This document shows positions 52,701 to 62,400 of a stretch of 64,000 bases of DNA, one piece after another. Within the stretch, counting starts at the first letter, position 1. The number at the start of each line of letters is the position of its first letter. The stretch comes from Mariniflexile gromovii (lineage in GTDB: Bacteria > Bacteroidota > Bacteroidia > Flavobacteriales > Flavobacteriaceae), in assembly GCF_017814435.1 (NCBI RefSeq), contig NZ_JAGJCB010000010.1:1-64000 (forward strand), given 5' to 3'. The translations under genes and the position numbers were made by a program. The notes beneath the pieces are model-generated. The model was not told the DNA's origin. It was given only the letters and a program-made list of their open reading frames with translations, and ran no database searches.

Positions 52701-53789
52701 ATGAAAACAATTATTTTAAACTTTACTTTTTTACTATGTAGTGCAACTTTAATTGCACAAACCACTTGGACTGTTGATAACCGCCCAGGAACCACCGCAC
52801 AATTCAGTTCTGTGCAAGCAGCGCATGATGCGGCTCAATCTGGAGATTTCATCTATGTTCACCCTTCACCAAATTCGTACGGAGTATTATCAATTAAAAA
52901 AACAATACACTTGAGAGGTATTGGGCACAGTCCTGAACTTGCCAATGGTGATCATGCATCTATGCAGTCTATAACCCTATCTAGAAATACCACAGAAGCC
53001 ACCAGCTCTTCAAATTCAACCATTTCAGGTTTGGAAATTGGTGTCATTCAAGATGGCAATGAAGCAGCCTTTAGCAACATACTTATACAGAATAATAGAA
53101 TCAATAATTTAAATTTTTACCAAGTCTATAACTTTATTATACAGGGAAATGTTTTCAATACGACTTCTGCGTATTCCATCATTTTCAACACGCCATCACA
53201 TGCCAATAACATTATTTCCCACAACATTTTCAACACTATATCCAATACAAGTCCAACACTCGCTGTTTTGAATAGCTTAGTAGCCTCTGACACTGTTTCG
53301 AACAATTTGTTTATTATGAATTTTAATGGTGCCACCAATACTTTCTTCAACAACTGCAACAACCCAACGGTTAACAACAATATGTTTGTTTTAGGAGCTG
53401 CTGCTGTGATATCATCCATCAACACGAACAACAGCACTATTAACTTTCAAAATTGCTTAACTTTTGATTATGGCGGACAATCCATTTCAGCTTTAAACGG
53501 CACCACTAATTTAAACAATACCAATCCGCAGTTTGTTAATATTGGCACTCCTACCAATCCTGATTTTGCATACACCAAAAGTTATAAATTACAGGTAGGT
53601 TCTCCAGCCATTGCCTCAGGAAGTGACGGGTCTGATTTGGGTATTTACGGACAAGGATTTTTATTTCAAATGAAAGGCTACCCTTTTGATTTGCCTTACC
53701 CAACCAGCATAAACATCAACAATGCCGTTGTTGAAGCCGGTGGAAACCTAGAAGTTGTTTTTAAAGCGAATGCCAATGTTGAAAATTAA
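52701..53789 (+). CDS. Exported right-handed beta-helix-like protein
   Basis: 362 residues. Signal peptide MKTIILNFTFLLCSATLIAQ. The body starts TTWTVDNRPGTTAQFSSVQAAHDAAQSGDFIYVHPS, the usual entry of a pectate-lyase-like beta-helix, and continues with short Asn-rich rungs (NILIQNNRINNLNF, FNNCNNPTVNNNMFVLG). It ends with YKLQVGSPAIASGSDGSDLGIYGQG, often seen at the end of such helices. No catalytic residues are evident. It is 12 bases upstream of a type IX cargo gene and has no sorting domain of its own. Confidence 0.75.
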   Translation: MKTIILNFTFLLCSATLIAQTTWTVDNRPGTTAQFSSVQAAHDAAQSGDFIYVHPSPNSYGVLSIKKTIHLRGIGHSPELANGDHASMQSITLSRNTTEATSSSNSTISGLEIGVIQDGNEAAFSNILIQNNRINNLNFYQVYNFIIQGNVFNTTSAYSIIFNTPSHANNIISHNIFNTISNTSPTLAVLNSLVASDTVSNNLFIMNFNGATNTFFNNCNNPTVNNNMFVLGAAAVISSINTNNSTINFQNCLTFDYGGQSISALNGTTNLNNTNPQFVNIGTPTNPDFAYTKSYKLQVGSPAIASGSDGSDLGIYGQGFLFQMKGYPFDLPYPTSININNAVVEAGGNLEVVFKANANVEN

Positions 53790-53801
53790 AAACATACGGA
53801 T

Positions 53802-55010
53802 ATGAAATCTAAACTTATAGGCTGTGTTTTGCTTTTTATTAGCTTCATTGTTAATTCGCAAAATACAATTACCGATATAGAATACTTTTTTGATACCGAC
53901 CCAGGTATTGGAAATGCCACAGTGGTTGATGTTTCAAATTCAGCTAATTTAAATGAGACTGTTTCAATGCCAATCAATAGTTTACCTTCTGGCATTCACA
54001 TTTTACACATGCGAACCAAAAACAATTTAAACAAATGGAGTTTTTATGCACGCCAAACTTTTTATATTGCAAATTTTTCATCTGTTTTAGATAATACCGT
54101 AACCGCAGTCGAATATTTTTTTGATACCGACCCGGGAATTGGCAATGCAGAACCTTTAAGCATCTCCAACGGTACAAGTTTAAACAACACGTTTGCAATT
54201 CCTTTAAATTCTGTTAGTTCTGGCATTCATTTATTACATATCAGAACTAAAAACAATGCAAACCAATGGAGTTTGTATGCACGCCAAACGTTTTACATCG
54301 CCAACTTTTCATCGGTTTTAAACAATACCATCACAGAAGCTGAATATTTTTTTGACACAGACCCTGGAGTTGGCAACGCAGAACCTTTAAGCATCTCCAA
54401 CGGTATAAGCTTAAACAACACATTTACAATTCCTTTGAATTCGGTAAGCACTGGTATTCATATCTTGCACATTCGGGTTAAAAACAATTTTAACCAATGG
54501 AGCTTATACGGAAGACAAGTGTTTTATAAATCGGCCCAAATTAGCAATAATACTATTGTTGCCGCTGAGTTTTTTATTGATACCGACCCAGGTGTTGGAA
54601 ACGCAACTGCCATAGCCTTAACTGAAGGTGCCACGGTTGATGAAACGTTAAACATCCCTATTCCTAATAATTTATCAGAGGGCGACCATATTTTACACAT
54701 TCGTGTTCAAAATAGTAATGGCACGTGGAGTTTATATGGAAAACCAGAATTTAGCACTACGCTTTCAAACGAGGAAACGGCATTTAAAGACTTTAAAATA
54801 TATCCAAACCCCGTTGAAAATATTTTGCATCTATCAATTCAAAACAACACGATTGAACACATACAATTGGTTGATATGAGTGGTCGGGTAATTCTAGAAA
54901 CTTCAAAAAATATGGAGCAACTCAACCTTTCTAAATTACCAACAGGACTATACTTACTTCAAATTAAAACACATGGCGGCAGCATTTCAAAAAAAATAAT
55001 AAAGAAGTAA
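53802..55010 (+). CDS. Type IX secretion cargo with four tandem repeats
   Basis: 402 residues. A signal peptide, then four repeats of about 76 residues beginning at roughly residues 24, 101, 179 and 255. Each has xIEYFFDTDPGIGNA and GIHILHMRTKNN..WSFYARQTFY variants. The C-terminal sorting domain (about 330-402) starts FKIYPNPVENILHLSI and ends LPTGLYLLQIKTHGG, which marks export by the type IX system and surface attachment. The repeats are very similar at DNA level, so they arose by recent tandem duplication. Function unknown; a binding or adhesive surface role is possible. Confidence 0.85.
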   Translation: MKSKLIGCVLLFISFIVNSQNTITDIEYFFDTDPGIGNATVVDVSNSANLNETVSMPINSLPSGIHILHMRTKNNLNKWSFYARQTFYIANFSSVLDNTVTAVEYFFDTDPGIGNAEPLSISNGTSLNNTFAIPLNSVSSGIHLLHIRTKNNANQWSLYARQTFYIANFSSVLNNTITEAEYFFDTDPGVGNAEPLSISNGISLNNTFTIPLNSVSTGIHILHIRVKNNFNQWSLYGRQVFYKSAQISNNTIVAAEFFIDTDPGVGNATAIALTEGATVDETLNIPIPNNLSEGDHILHIRVQNSNGTWSLYGKPEFSTTLSNEETAFKDFKIYPNPVENILHLSIQNNTIEHIQLVDMSGRVILETSKNMEQLNLSKLPTGLYLLQIKTHGGSISKKIIKK

Positions 55011-55051
55011 ATAAATTAATTACATTTAAATAACCATTCATATTATTTAGA

Positions 55052-56899
55052 ATGAAATATTTTACATTCATAGGCTTTTTGTTATGCTATCAAATAAGCA
55101 TTTCGCAACATGACAGCATAAACGCCACCTTGCTTTCAAATAAAGTCTATGAAAATGAAAAACGCTTTGAAAATTGCACAAACAAAGCATGCCAGATAAA
55201 AGAATCATTTCTGAATGCGGAATATTTTTTAGAAGAGGATGATATTTTTTCTTCTCAAAACTGGCTAGATAAAACCAAAAACTTGATTTCTTTAAAAGAA
55301 GTTGATACAACAACGGTATTTGTTCACAGCTTACAATCTGAACTTTTCTATTACAACGGGTTGCATCAATTTGCTATAAATGAAGCTGACAAAGCACTTA
55401 TAACCGCCCATAAATTAAAGGACAGCTTACTCATTTCTAATGGCTATTTTTTTAAAGGAATCAATTTAATGGAATTGAACAAGCTAAATGAAGCTGAAAA
55501 GTTCTTGTGGAAATCTAGAAACTTTCAACCAAAAAACGTTCAAAAAACATATTTAAGAAGTTCCATTTTAAACGAACACATTTACAACAACATAGCACAA
55601 TTAAAACAACACCTTAAGCAAACCGACTCTGCAATTTTTTACAACACAAAAGCGTATTGGTATGCCAAAAAAAGCCATAGCAAAAGAGGCATTCCTAATA
55701 CTGAACAAACGTTTGCTCAGATATATTTGGAGCAAAACGACACCGAAAATGCATTGCTCTACTTAAACAAAAGCATACTTTCTGCCCAAAAAAGTAACTA
55801 TTTTGATGTTGTGTTGGTCAACTACGGTCTTATGCTGCATTGTTACCTTAATAATGAGGAAAAAACAAATTTATGGTTTCAAAAAGCACTTGATTTAATA
55901 AACGAAAAGAAGATAAATATAACCTATCAAACGTATTTTTATGAAATAGCTATAAAAGCCTTCAAAAAAAGCAACCAAGTAAAAAACTTAACCTTTGCAC
56001 AAGACAAATTAATTAGAATCAACGAAGATATTTCCTTAATAAACAATAGCTACATTCAAAATATCACCAAGAAATATTTTGAAAATGAAAACAAACTGCT
56101 TAAGCAAGAATTGGATTTAATTAAAAACCAAAGGGAAAAACAGATTTACTTCATTGCCAGTGTTGGTTTAATTATATTTTCTTTGGGCATTTGGTTTTTC
56201 TTTATACAGAAACAAAAAATCAAGAACAAAGAAATCATTACACTACAACAACAAAAAGAAATTGCCAAATTAGAAGCCTTAATGGATGGCGAAGAAAAAG
56301 AACGCATGCGTTTAGCGCAGGATTTGCACGATGGCATCAATGGCGATTTATCATACATAAAATACCATCTATCAAGCATTGAATACGAATCATTATCAAA
56401 TGAAAACAAAACCCTTTTCGACAAGTCGATTGATATGATTGACTATTCATGTGACCAAGTTCGAAACATATCACACAACCTTTCACCAACCACCATTAAT
56501 GATTTTGGACTTATAACTTCCCTGAAAAATTACTGCAATAAACTTGAGGGCTTTCATCCTATAAAAATAAATTTTCAACACTTTGGAAATGACATCAAAC
56601 TATCAAAAAACATAGAAACTGTTATTTATAGGATTATACAAGAACTGGTTAACAACATCATAAAACACGCCGATGCTTCTGAAGCTGTCGTTCAAATAAA
56701 TTCATATGATGACAACCTATTTATCACTGTTGAAGATAACGGAAAGGGATTTGAAAGTTCTCAAAAAAACGCTGGTATTGGATTGAAAAACATTGCATCA
56801 CGTATTGCTTTTTTAAACGCAACACTTGAAGAAGAACACAACGCAAATGGCACTACCTTTACCATTAACATAGATTTAAACAACATTCCAAAAACATGA
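55052..56899 (+). CDS. Sensor histidine kinase, NarL/DegS-type, with TPR sensor
   Basis: 615 residues. A signal-like N-terminus, a helical TPR-type periplasmic region (about 25-350), one membrane segment (about 366-386, FIASVGLIIFSLGIWFFFI), then a HisKA_3 dimerisation helix with His426 in LAQDLHDGINGDLSYIK and a HATPase domain (ELVNNIIKHADASEAVV, VEDNGKGF, GIGLKNIASR). It autophosphorylates and passes phosphate to the regulator encoded next, which it overlaps by 4 bases. The signal is unknown. Confidence 0.92.
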   Translation: MKYFTFIGFLLCYQISISQHDSINATLLSNKVYENEKRFENCTNKACQIKESFLNAEYFLEEDDIFSSQNWLDKTKNLISLKEVDTTTVFVHSLQSELFYYNGLHQFAINEADKALITAHKLKDSLLISNGYFFKGINLMELNKLNEAEKFLWKSRNFQPKNVQKTYLRSSILNEHIYNNIAQLKQHLKQTDSAIFYNTKAYWYAKKSHSKRGIPNTEQTFAQIYLEQNDTENALLYLNKSILSAQKSNYFDVVLVNYGLMLHCYLNNEEKTNLWFQKALDLINEKKINITYQTYFYEIAIKAFKKSNQVKNLTFAQDKLIRINEDISLINNSYIQNITKKYFENENKLLKQELDLIKNQREKQIYFIASVGLIIFSLGIWFFFIQKQKIKNKEIITLQQQKEIAKLEALMDGEEKERMRLAQDLHDGINGDLSYIKYHLSSIEYESLSNENKTLFDKSIDMIDYSCDQVRNISHNLSPTTINDFGLITSLKNYCNKLEGFHPIKINFQHFGNDIKLSKNIETVIYRIIQELVNNIIKHADASEAVVQINSYDDNLFITVEDNGKGFESSQKNAGIGLKNIASRIAFLNATLEEEHNANGTTFTINIDLNNIPKT

Positions 56900-57531
56900 T
56901 AACTGCAGCTATAACAGACGACCATATTATGGTAGTTGAGGGTTTAAAAACCATGTTAAAACAAGTTGAAGACATTCAAATTATCAACACGTACCATTGT
57001 GTAAATGATACCGTTGATGGCCTACAAACCACACTACCAGAAGTTTTGTTATTAGATATAAACCTACCCGATGGCAACGGCATTCATTTATGCAAACAAC
57101 TTAAAGACACGTATAAGGAGCTAAAAATTATTGCCTTGTCCAATTACGAAGACATTTCATTCATCAAACAAATTATTAAAAATGGCGCCTCTGGATATTT
57201 GCTAAAAAACACCAATAAAACAGAGTTGATCAACGCTATAAAAGCCGTAAAAAATAACCAATTATTTCTACCGGAAAAACTTCAACGCATGCTTCTTAAC
57301 GATTCATTAGGAAAACCAACCAACAGCTCGTTTTTCATTCCAACATTAACCAGACGTGAAAAAGAAGTTTTAGAATTAATCATTAAAGAACACACTACCG
57401 AAGAAATTGCAACCCTATTATTCATCACTTCAAAAACCGTAGAAGCGCACCGTAGCAATCTTATTCAAAAATTAGAAGTAAAAAATGTTGCAGGATTGGT
57501 TAGAGTTGCTATTGAAAAAGGATTGATTTAA
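56896..57531 (+). CDS. LuxR/NarL-type response regulator
   Basis: 211 residues. Receiver domain with acidic DD at residues 8-9, phospho-acceptor Asp54 in LLLDINLPDGNG and a Lys in YLLKNTNK. The C-terminal LuxR helix-turn-helix reads LTRREKEVLELIIKEHTTEEIATLL followed by FITSKTVEAHRSNLIQKL. It overlaps the kinase gene (ATGA). Targets are unknown; the two exported protein genes upstream on the same strand are candidates. Confidence 0.94.
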   Translation: MITAAITDDHIMVVEGLKTMLKQVEDIQIINTYHCVNDTVDGLQTTLPEVLLLDINLPDGNGIHLCKQLKDTYKELKIIALSNYEDISFIKQIIKNGASGYLLKNTNKTELINAIKAVKNNQLFLPEKLQRMLLNDSLGKPTNSSFFIPTLTRREKEVLELIIKEHTTEEIATLLFITSKTVEAHRSNLIQKLEVKNVAGLVRVAIEKGLI

Positions 57532-57657
57532 TGAATTTCCCAAAACACACAAACCTAAATTTTCAATACTCTCCCGTATTTTATAAAAACCAACCAATTA
57601 TATCTAAATTTTCTATTAATTTGATAATACCGCGTAGGATATAAGAAAAAATAGTGC

Positions 57658-57684
57658 TTGATATGTTATTTCTGTATATATTTG
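57658..57684 (+). promoter_or_regulatory. Promoter of the gat operon
   Basis: TATATTTG (-7) at 57677-57684 with TTG at 57658-57660. The start of transcription would be near 57690, so the leader ORF at 57703 is only about 13 bases into the transcript. Confidence 0.6.
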
Positions 57685-57702
57685 GCATGTAAAAAAACAA
57701 CC

Positions 57703-57747
57703 ATGTTAAATAACAACAATAATAATTTCAATAATCCTAATTTTTAG
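57703..57747 (+). CDS. Asn-rich leader peptide of the gat operon
   Basis: A 14-codon frame, MLNNNNNNFNNPNF then TAG. Nine of its 14 codons specify Asn (six in a row). The ATG follows an A-rich stretch (AAAAAAACAACC), usual for ribosome binding in this phylum, and a perfect -7 box lies upstream. The stop codon is 3 bases before the first arm of the antiterminator at 57751. This is the design of amino-acid attenuator leaders, where stalling on hungry codons lets the operon be read. Here the sensed species would be Asn-tRNA(Asn). Confidence 0.75.
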   Translation: MLNNNNNNFNNPNF

Positions 57748-57750
57748 GGT

Positions 57751-57807
57751 TCGGAAGGTTATTGTTTAAAAATATATAAAGCCTTCCGATTGTGGAAGGC
57801 TTTTTTT
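57751..57807 (+). promoter_or_regulatory. Transcription attenuator of the gat operon (antiterminator/terminator pair)
   Basis: Arm 1 (57751-57760, TCGGAAGGTT) can pair with arm 2 (57780-57789, AGCCTTCCGA): eight Watson-Crick pairs, one G-T and one T-A. Arm 2 can instead pair with arm 3 (AAAGCCTTCC with GGAAGGCTTT, 57778-57787 and 57794-57803), a 10-bp stem with a GATTGT loop that is followed by T residues to 57807 and is a strong intrinsic terminator. The two structures share arm 2 and exclude each other. A ribosome at the leader stop codon would cover arm 1 and favour termination. A ribosome stalled on the Asn codons would leave arm 1 free and favour read-through into gatC. Confidence 0.8.
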
Positions 57808-57825
57808 AATTTAAAACTATTAGAA

Positions 57826-58095
57826 ATGAGTAAAATTATGACAGTCGACGTATTGTCGAGTATTAAAGGAGCACAACCCAGTGAGGCGGTGAACAAGTTA
57901 TTTGAGGTTATTAAAAATGCACAACCTACAAATAATAATTCTTTTAATATTAATCATAATAATAACGTGTCTTTAAACGATTTAAGAGACGACGTAGTGA
58001 TTGAAAGTTCTGCATTGGAAAAGCAAATCATTATTGAAAATTTTCCGAAAGAGAAAAAAGGCTATTTAGTGGTTTCTAAAGTTATAGAAGAATAA
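57826..58095 (+). CDS. gatC: Divergent GatC-like subunit of the aminoacyl-tRNA amidotransferase
   Basis: 89 residues from the ATG at 57826. Its C-terminal half (LNDLRDDVVIESSALEKQ then GYLVVSKVIEE) follows the pattern of the GatC tail (LRED, a helix, then GxxxVPKVI). The N-terminal half lacks the usual IAKLARLEL helix motif. It is instead a short helix region and an Asn-rich stretch (NNNSFNINHNNN, about residues 44-55). In GatCAB, GatC wraps between GatA and GatB. It lies 2 bases before gatA and behind the attenuator, which supports the assignment. An earlier in-frame ATG at 57790 lies inside the terminator hairpin and is unlikely. Confidence 0.65.
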   Translation: MSKIMTVDVLSSIKGAQPSEAVNKLFEVIKNAQPTNNNSFNINHNNNVSLNDLRDDVVIESSALEKQIIIENFPKEKKGYLVVSKVIEE

Positions 58096-58097
58096 TT

Positions 58098-59498
58098 ATG
58101 GAATCTCAGATACACAAAATACACCAACAACTGGTGAACAAAGAAATTACTTGTACAAGCTTGGTACAAGAAAAACTGAACTTATTAAAAGCCAATACCA
58201 ACAACACCGTAAACACTTTATTAGATACCTTGGCGTTAGATTTAGCCGCCAAAGTAGATGCTAAAATTGCAAATGGCGAAACCATTGGTTTATTAGAAGG
58301 CATCCCGTTTGGTATTAAAGATGTGTACATGGTACAGGGTACTTACACTACGGCGAGTTCAGATTTGCTTAAAAATTATAAATCGGCCTACACCGCCACG
58401 GCCATTCAAAAATTATTGGATGCAGGTGCTATTCCGTTAGTAAAAGAAAATTGTGATAGTTTTGGTCATGGTTCTTCTAGTGAAAACACCATTTTTGGCG
58501 CTGTTAAAAACGCCATTAACCCCGATTTAGTGGGTGGTGGTTCCAGTGGTGGTTCCGCGGTCAATGTGGCCAAAGATTACACCGTTTTTTCTATTGGAGG
58601 CGATACCGGTGGTTCCGTGCGCCAACCTGCGGGTTACAACCATGTATATGGATTAAAACCAACTTACGGGCGTATTTCCCGCTACGGATTGATGGCCTAC
58701 GCATCTTCTACCGATTGTGTGGGACCTATCGCTAAATCCATTGAAGATATTCGTATTGTGTTGAATGTGATGAGCGGTAAAGACGCGAAAGATCAAACTA
58801 CATACGCTTCCGCCGAAATTAAAGAAGCAAGTATCTCAAATTCAAACGGTATTAAAACCATCGGATATTTTAAAAATTTCGTTGAAAGCGATGCGATCGA
58901 CCCAAAAATTAAAGCTGATTTTTTAGCAACTATTGAAAAAATAAAAGCCAAAGGCATTGAAGTAAAAGAGTTGGATTTCTTTAAATCGGATATTTTAGTT
59001 TCAACCTATTACACCTTGGCAATGGCTGAAACGGCTTCTAACCTATCACGATTGGATGGTAGCAACTACGGAAACCGCATTGAAGATAAAAACCTTAAAG
59101 AATCTTACGCTGTAACGCGTTCAGAGAATTTTTCAGAAGAAACCAAACGACGTATTGTGGGTGGTAACCAAGTATTATCTCAAGGGTTTTCAGATGAAAT
59201 TTATTTAAAAGGTTTAGCGCTTCGTGATGCTATTTCAGAAAATTTTGAAAACGATTTTAAAGAGGTTGATATAATTTTATCTCCGGTTACACCAAGTACA
59301 CCTCCAAAAATTGGAGATAGTTTAAAAGACCCACACGCTATGTATTTAAGCGATGCTTATACGGTTGGGTTTAGCTTAGGGCAACTGCCAACGCTTACCG
59401 CTCCACAAGGCACCGAAACAGGCGTACAAATTACAGCCGCTAAAAATAACGACGAACTTGTTTTGAAGTTTGCTAACTTCTTAAAAGACACGATATAA
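58098..59498 (+). CDS. gatA: Asp-tRNA(Asn)/Glu-tRNA(Gln) amidotransferase subunit A
   Basis: 466 residues, slightly short for GatA. The amidase catalytic triad is present: Lys74 in GIPFGIKD, the cis-Ser at about 149 in GGGSSGGSAVN and the nucleophile Ser173 in GGDTGGSVRQPAG. GatA releases ammonia from glutamine for transfer to the misacylated tRNA on GatB. The stop codon overlaps the gatB start (TAATG), so the two are translationally coupled. Confidence 0.95.
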   Translation: MESQIHKIHQQLVNKEITCTSLVQEKLNLLKANTNNTVNTLLDTLALDLAAKVDAKIANGETIGLLEGIPFGIKDVYMVQGTYTTASSDLLKNYKSAYTATAIQKLLDAGAIPLVKENCDSFGHGSSSENTIFGAVKNAINPDLVGGGSSGGSAVNVAKDYTVFSIGGDTGGSVRQPAGYNHVYGLKPTYGRISRYGLMAYASSTDCVGPIAKSIEDIRIVLNVMSGKDAKDQTTYASAEIKEASISNSNGIKTIGYFKNFVESDAIDPKIKADFLATIEKIKAKGIEVKELDFFKSDILVSTYYTLAMAETASNLSRLDGSNYGNRIEDKNLKESYAVTRSENFSEETKRRIVGGNQVLSQGFSDEIYLKGLALRDAISENFENDFKEVDIILSPVTPSTPPKIGDSLKDPHAMYLSDAYTVGFSLGQLPTLTAPQGTETGVQITAAKNNDELVLKFANFLKDTI

Positions 59499-62400
59499 TG
59501 GAATTAGAGCAATTAGACGCAGCACTTAAAGCACACGATTTAGAGTTAGTAATCGGACTGGAAACACACGTTCGATTAAATACCAAAACCAAATTATTTT
59601 GTTCTTGCCCAAACCAAGAGATTGAAACCCCAAACCAAAACATTTGTTCGGTTTGTACCGGGCAAATGGGCGTTTTACCTGCCATTAATAAAGAAGCCAT
59701 TACCAAGGCTATTTATTTTGGGAAAGCGGTAAAATCATCGTTTGAAAATGAAGTAATTTCTTGGGACAGAAAGCATTACGAATACCCCGATAACCCGAAA
59801 AATATTCAAATTACGCAGTTTCACAACCCTGTGATTCCTGATGGTCAAGTGTCTTGTTTCCGTAACGATGGAAGTCAGTTTACGGTAAATTTAACCCAAG
59901 TTCATATTGAAGAAGATGCCGCTAAATTGATGCACGAAAAAACGGTTTCGTTGGTCGATTTCAACAAAGCCGGTGTACCATTAATTGAAATTGTAACCGA
60001 ACCATGCATTCGCCATATTGAAGATGCTTCTATTTACGCACAATACATTCAACGTATTGTTCAAAATTTAAAAATATCGGAGGCTAATCTTGAAAAAGGT
60101 GAGTTTAAATCGGATGTTTCGGTATCGCTTCGTAAAAAACACAGTTACACGTTAAACCCACGTACGGAGATCAAAAACTTAAACTCGTTTAAGTTTATGG
60201 TGGACGCTTTAAAGGAAGAAGTTGAAAAACAACTTAACTATTTCTTAGAGCATAAAGAATTTAGACCCGACCAAACCACGGTTTTATGGGATGCCGATTT
60301 AAAGCAAACCAAAACCATGCGTAAAAAGGAATTTGAGGCCGATTACCGTTTTATTTCGGAACCCGATTTACCCTTTGTAAACATTAAAGAAGCTGTTGAA
60401 GCCATTAAAGTAGATACCAGAACACTTCCTTTTGCGGTAGAATCTATTTTGATAAACGGTGGCGTATTACCACAAGATGCCAAATTCTTTACCGCCGATT
60501 CGTTACGCTCGGAAACCTTCGTTGCGATTCATAATGAATTGAACGATGCCTCGTTTGTTGCAAAAACTTTATCAAACAATATAAAACCAGAGGAATACGC
60601 CCAAATTCAAAATATTCAAGATTTTATTGAGATTTTCAAAAGTTTCAAAGAAGAAAAAGTAACGGTTGTATTGGTTCAAAATGCCATTAAATCATTGTTG
60701 GCCGATGCTACGTTTGATTATAAAAGCTATTTTGAAGCCAACACCATTTCCGAAGAAAAAATCTACGATGCCATCGCCAAAGTTATTTCAGAAAATGAAG
60801 CGATTGCCAACGACATTAAAGCTGGAAACCAAGGAAAAGCAGGTATTTTAGTTGGAAAAATTATTGCGATTATTGGAAAAGGTGCGTCGGGGAAAGTAAT
60901 TCGTGAGGGAATTTTGAGTCAGTTAGCGGGGGGAAATGACGGAAGTACGAAGACTGAAGACGGAAGCGATGAAAAGCCAAAAGCCAAAAGTCAAAAGCAA
61001 GAAGCTAAAGATGAAGAAGTATTACCTCAAATTCCCATCATTGTAAAAGAAGAATACAGAACGCATTTAATTTCGGGTATTTCTGAAGCTAACATTTCAG
61101 AAAAAGTAACCTTTGCAGGTTGGGTATCTAGTGTACGCGACCATGGTGAATTGATTTTTATAGATTTACGCGATTCGAGTACTGAAGTATTCCAAGTGCG
61201 TTTAAGTAGAGAATCGTTCCCTAATTTGGACGAATTGGTGAAGTTAAAACCAGAGTCTGTAATAACAGTTTCAGGCACCATCGTACAACGTAAAGAAGAC
61301 GATTATAACACGGCGTTACGTACTGGAAAAATAGAATTGGAAGCGAACGAACTGGATATTTTAAACCTATCTAGAACCTTACCTTTTGAAATAAAACGTG
61401 CGACCAAAACCAACGAAAACACCCGTTTTCAATACAAGTATTTAGACCATAGAAATGACGATGTACGTCGTGTGATTGTTAACCGTCATAAAGTGATCAA
61501 ACTTCTGCGCGATATTTTAGATGAAGAACATTTCTTGGAAATTGAAACACCTATTTTAAGTGCGGGAACTGATGAAGGTGCACGCGAATTTATAGTACCT
61601 ACCCGTAAACAACCGGGTGCATTTTACACCTTGCCGCAAGCACCTCAACAATTCAAACAAATGTTGATGGTAAGTGGTTATGAAAAGTATTTCCAAATTG
61701 CACGTTGTTTTAGAGATGAAGATTCTCGTGGTGATCGCCAACCGGAATTTACGCAGTTGGATATCGAAATGGCTTATGCCAGCATGCAACAAATCATCGA
61801 TTTGAACACCAAAATGTTTAATGAGGTGGTAACAAAAATATATGGTAACAAATGGATATTACGTCCGTTTGAAGTGATTACTTACCAAGATGCCATGGAT
61901 TTTTACGGTTGTGATAGACCCGATTTACGTTTCGGTTTAAAACTTCAAGACATTACCAACATTGTAAAAGATACCACGTTCCAAGTGTTTAGTAAACCTA
62001 TTGAAGAAGGTGGTATTGTAAAATGTATTAAGGTTTCGGCTGAAGAACAAGGCAACAAACGTTTATCTAAAGGGCAAATTGAAAAACTTACAGGTATTGC
62101 CCAACAACATGGTTTAGGTGGTTTGGCTTATATTATTGTAAATGAAAACGATTTACAATCGCCTATCATTAAGTTTTTAGGTGAAGATATCGCTGCGGGC
62201 ATTATTAAAGCCACCAATGCGCAAGTAGGCGATATTGTGTTTTTCTCGGCGGCCGATTATACCACTGCCAATAAAGCATTGGATGCAGTACGTCAAGAAC
62301 TTGGTAAAATGTTGCATTTAATCAATCCGAAGGAATTACGCCCTGCGTGGGTAATTGATTTCCCGATGTTTGAAAAAACCGATGAAGGACGCTGGACCTT

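Noticed and set aside
57790-57825. Longer gatC start at 57790
   Set aside because: That ATG-like start lies in the terminator loop and arm and adds residues unlike GatC; the ATG at 57826 is preferred.
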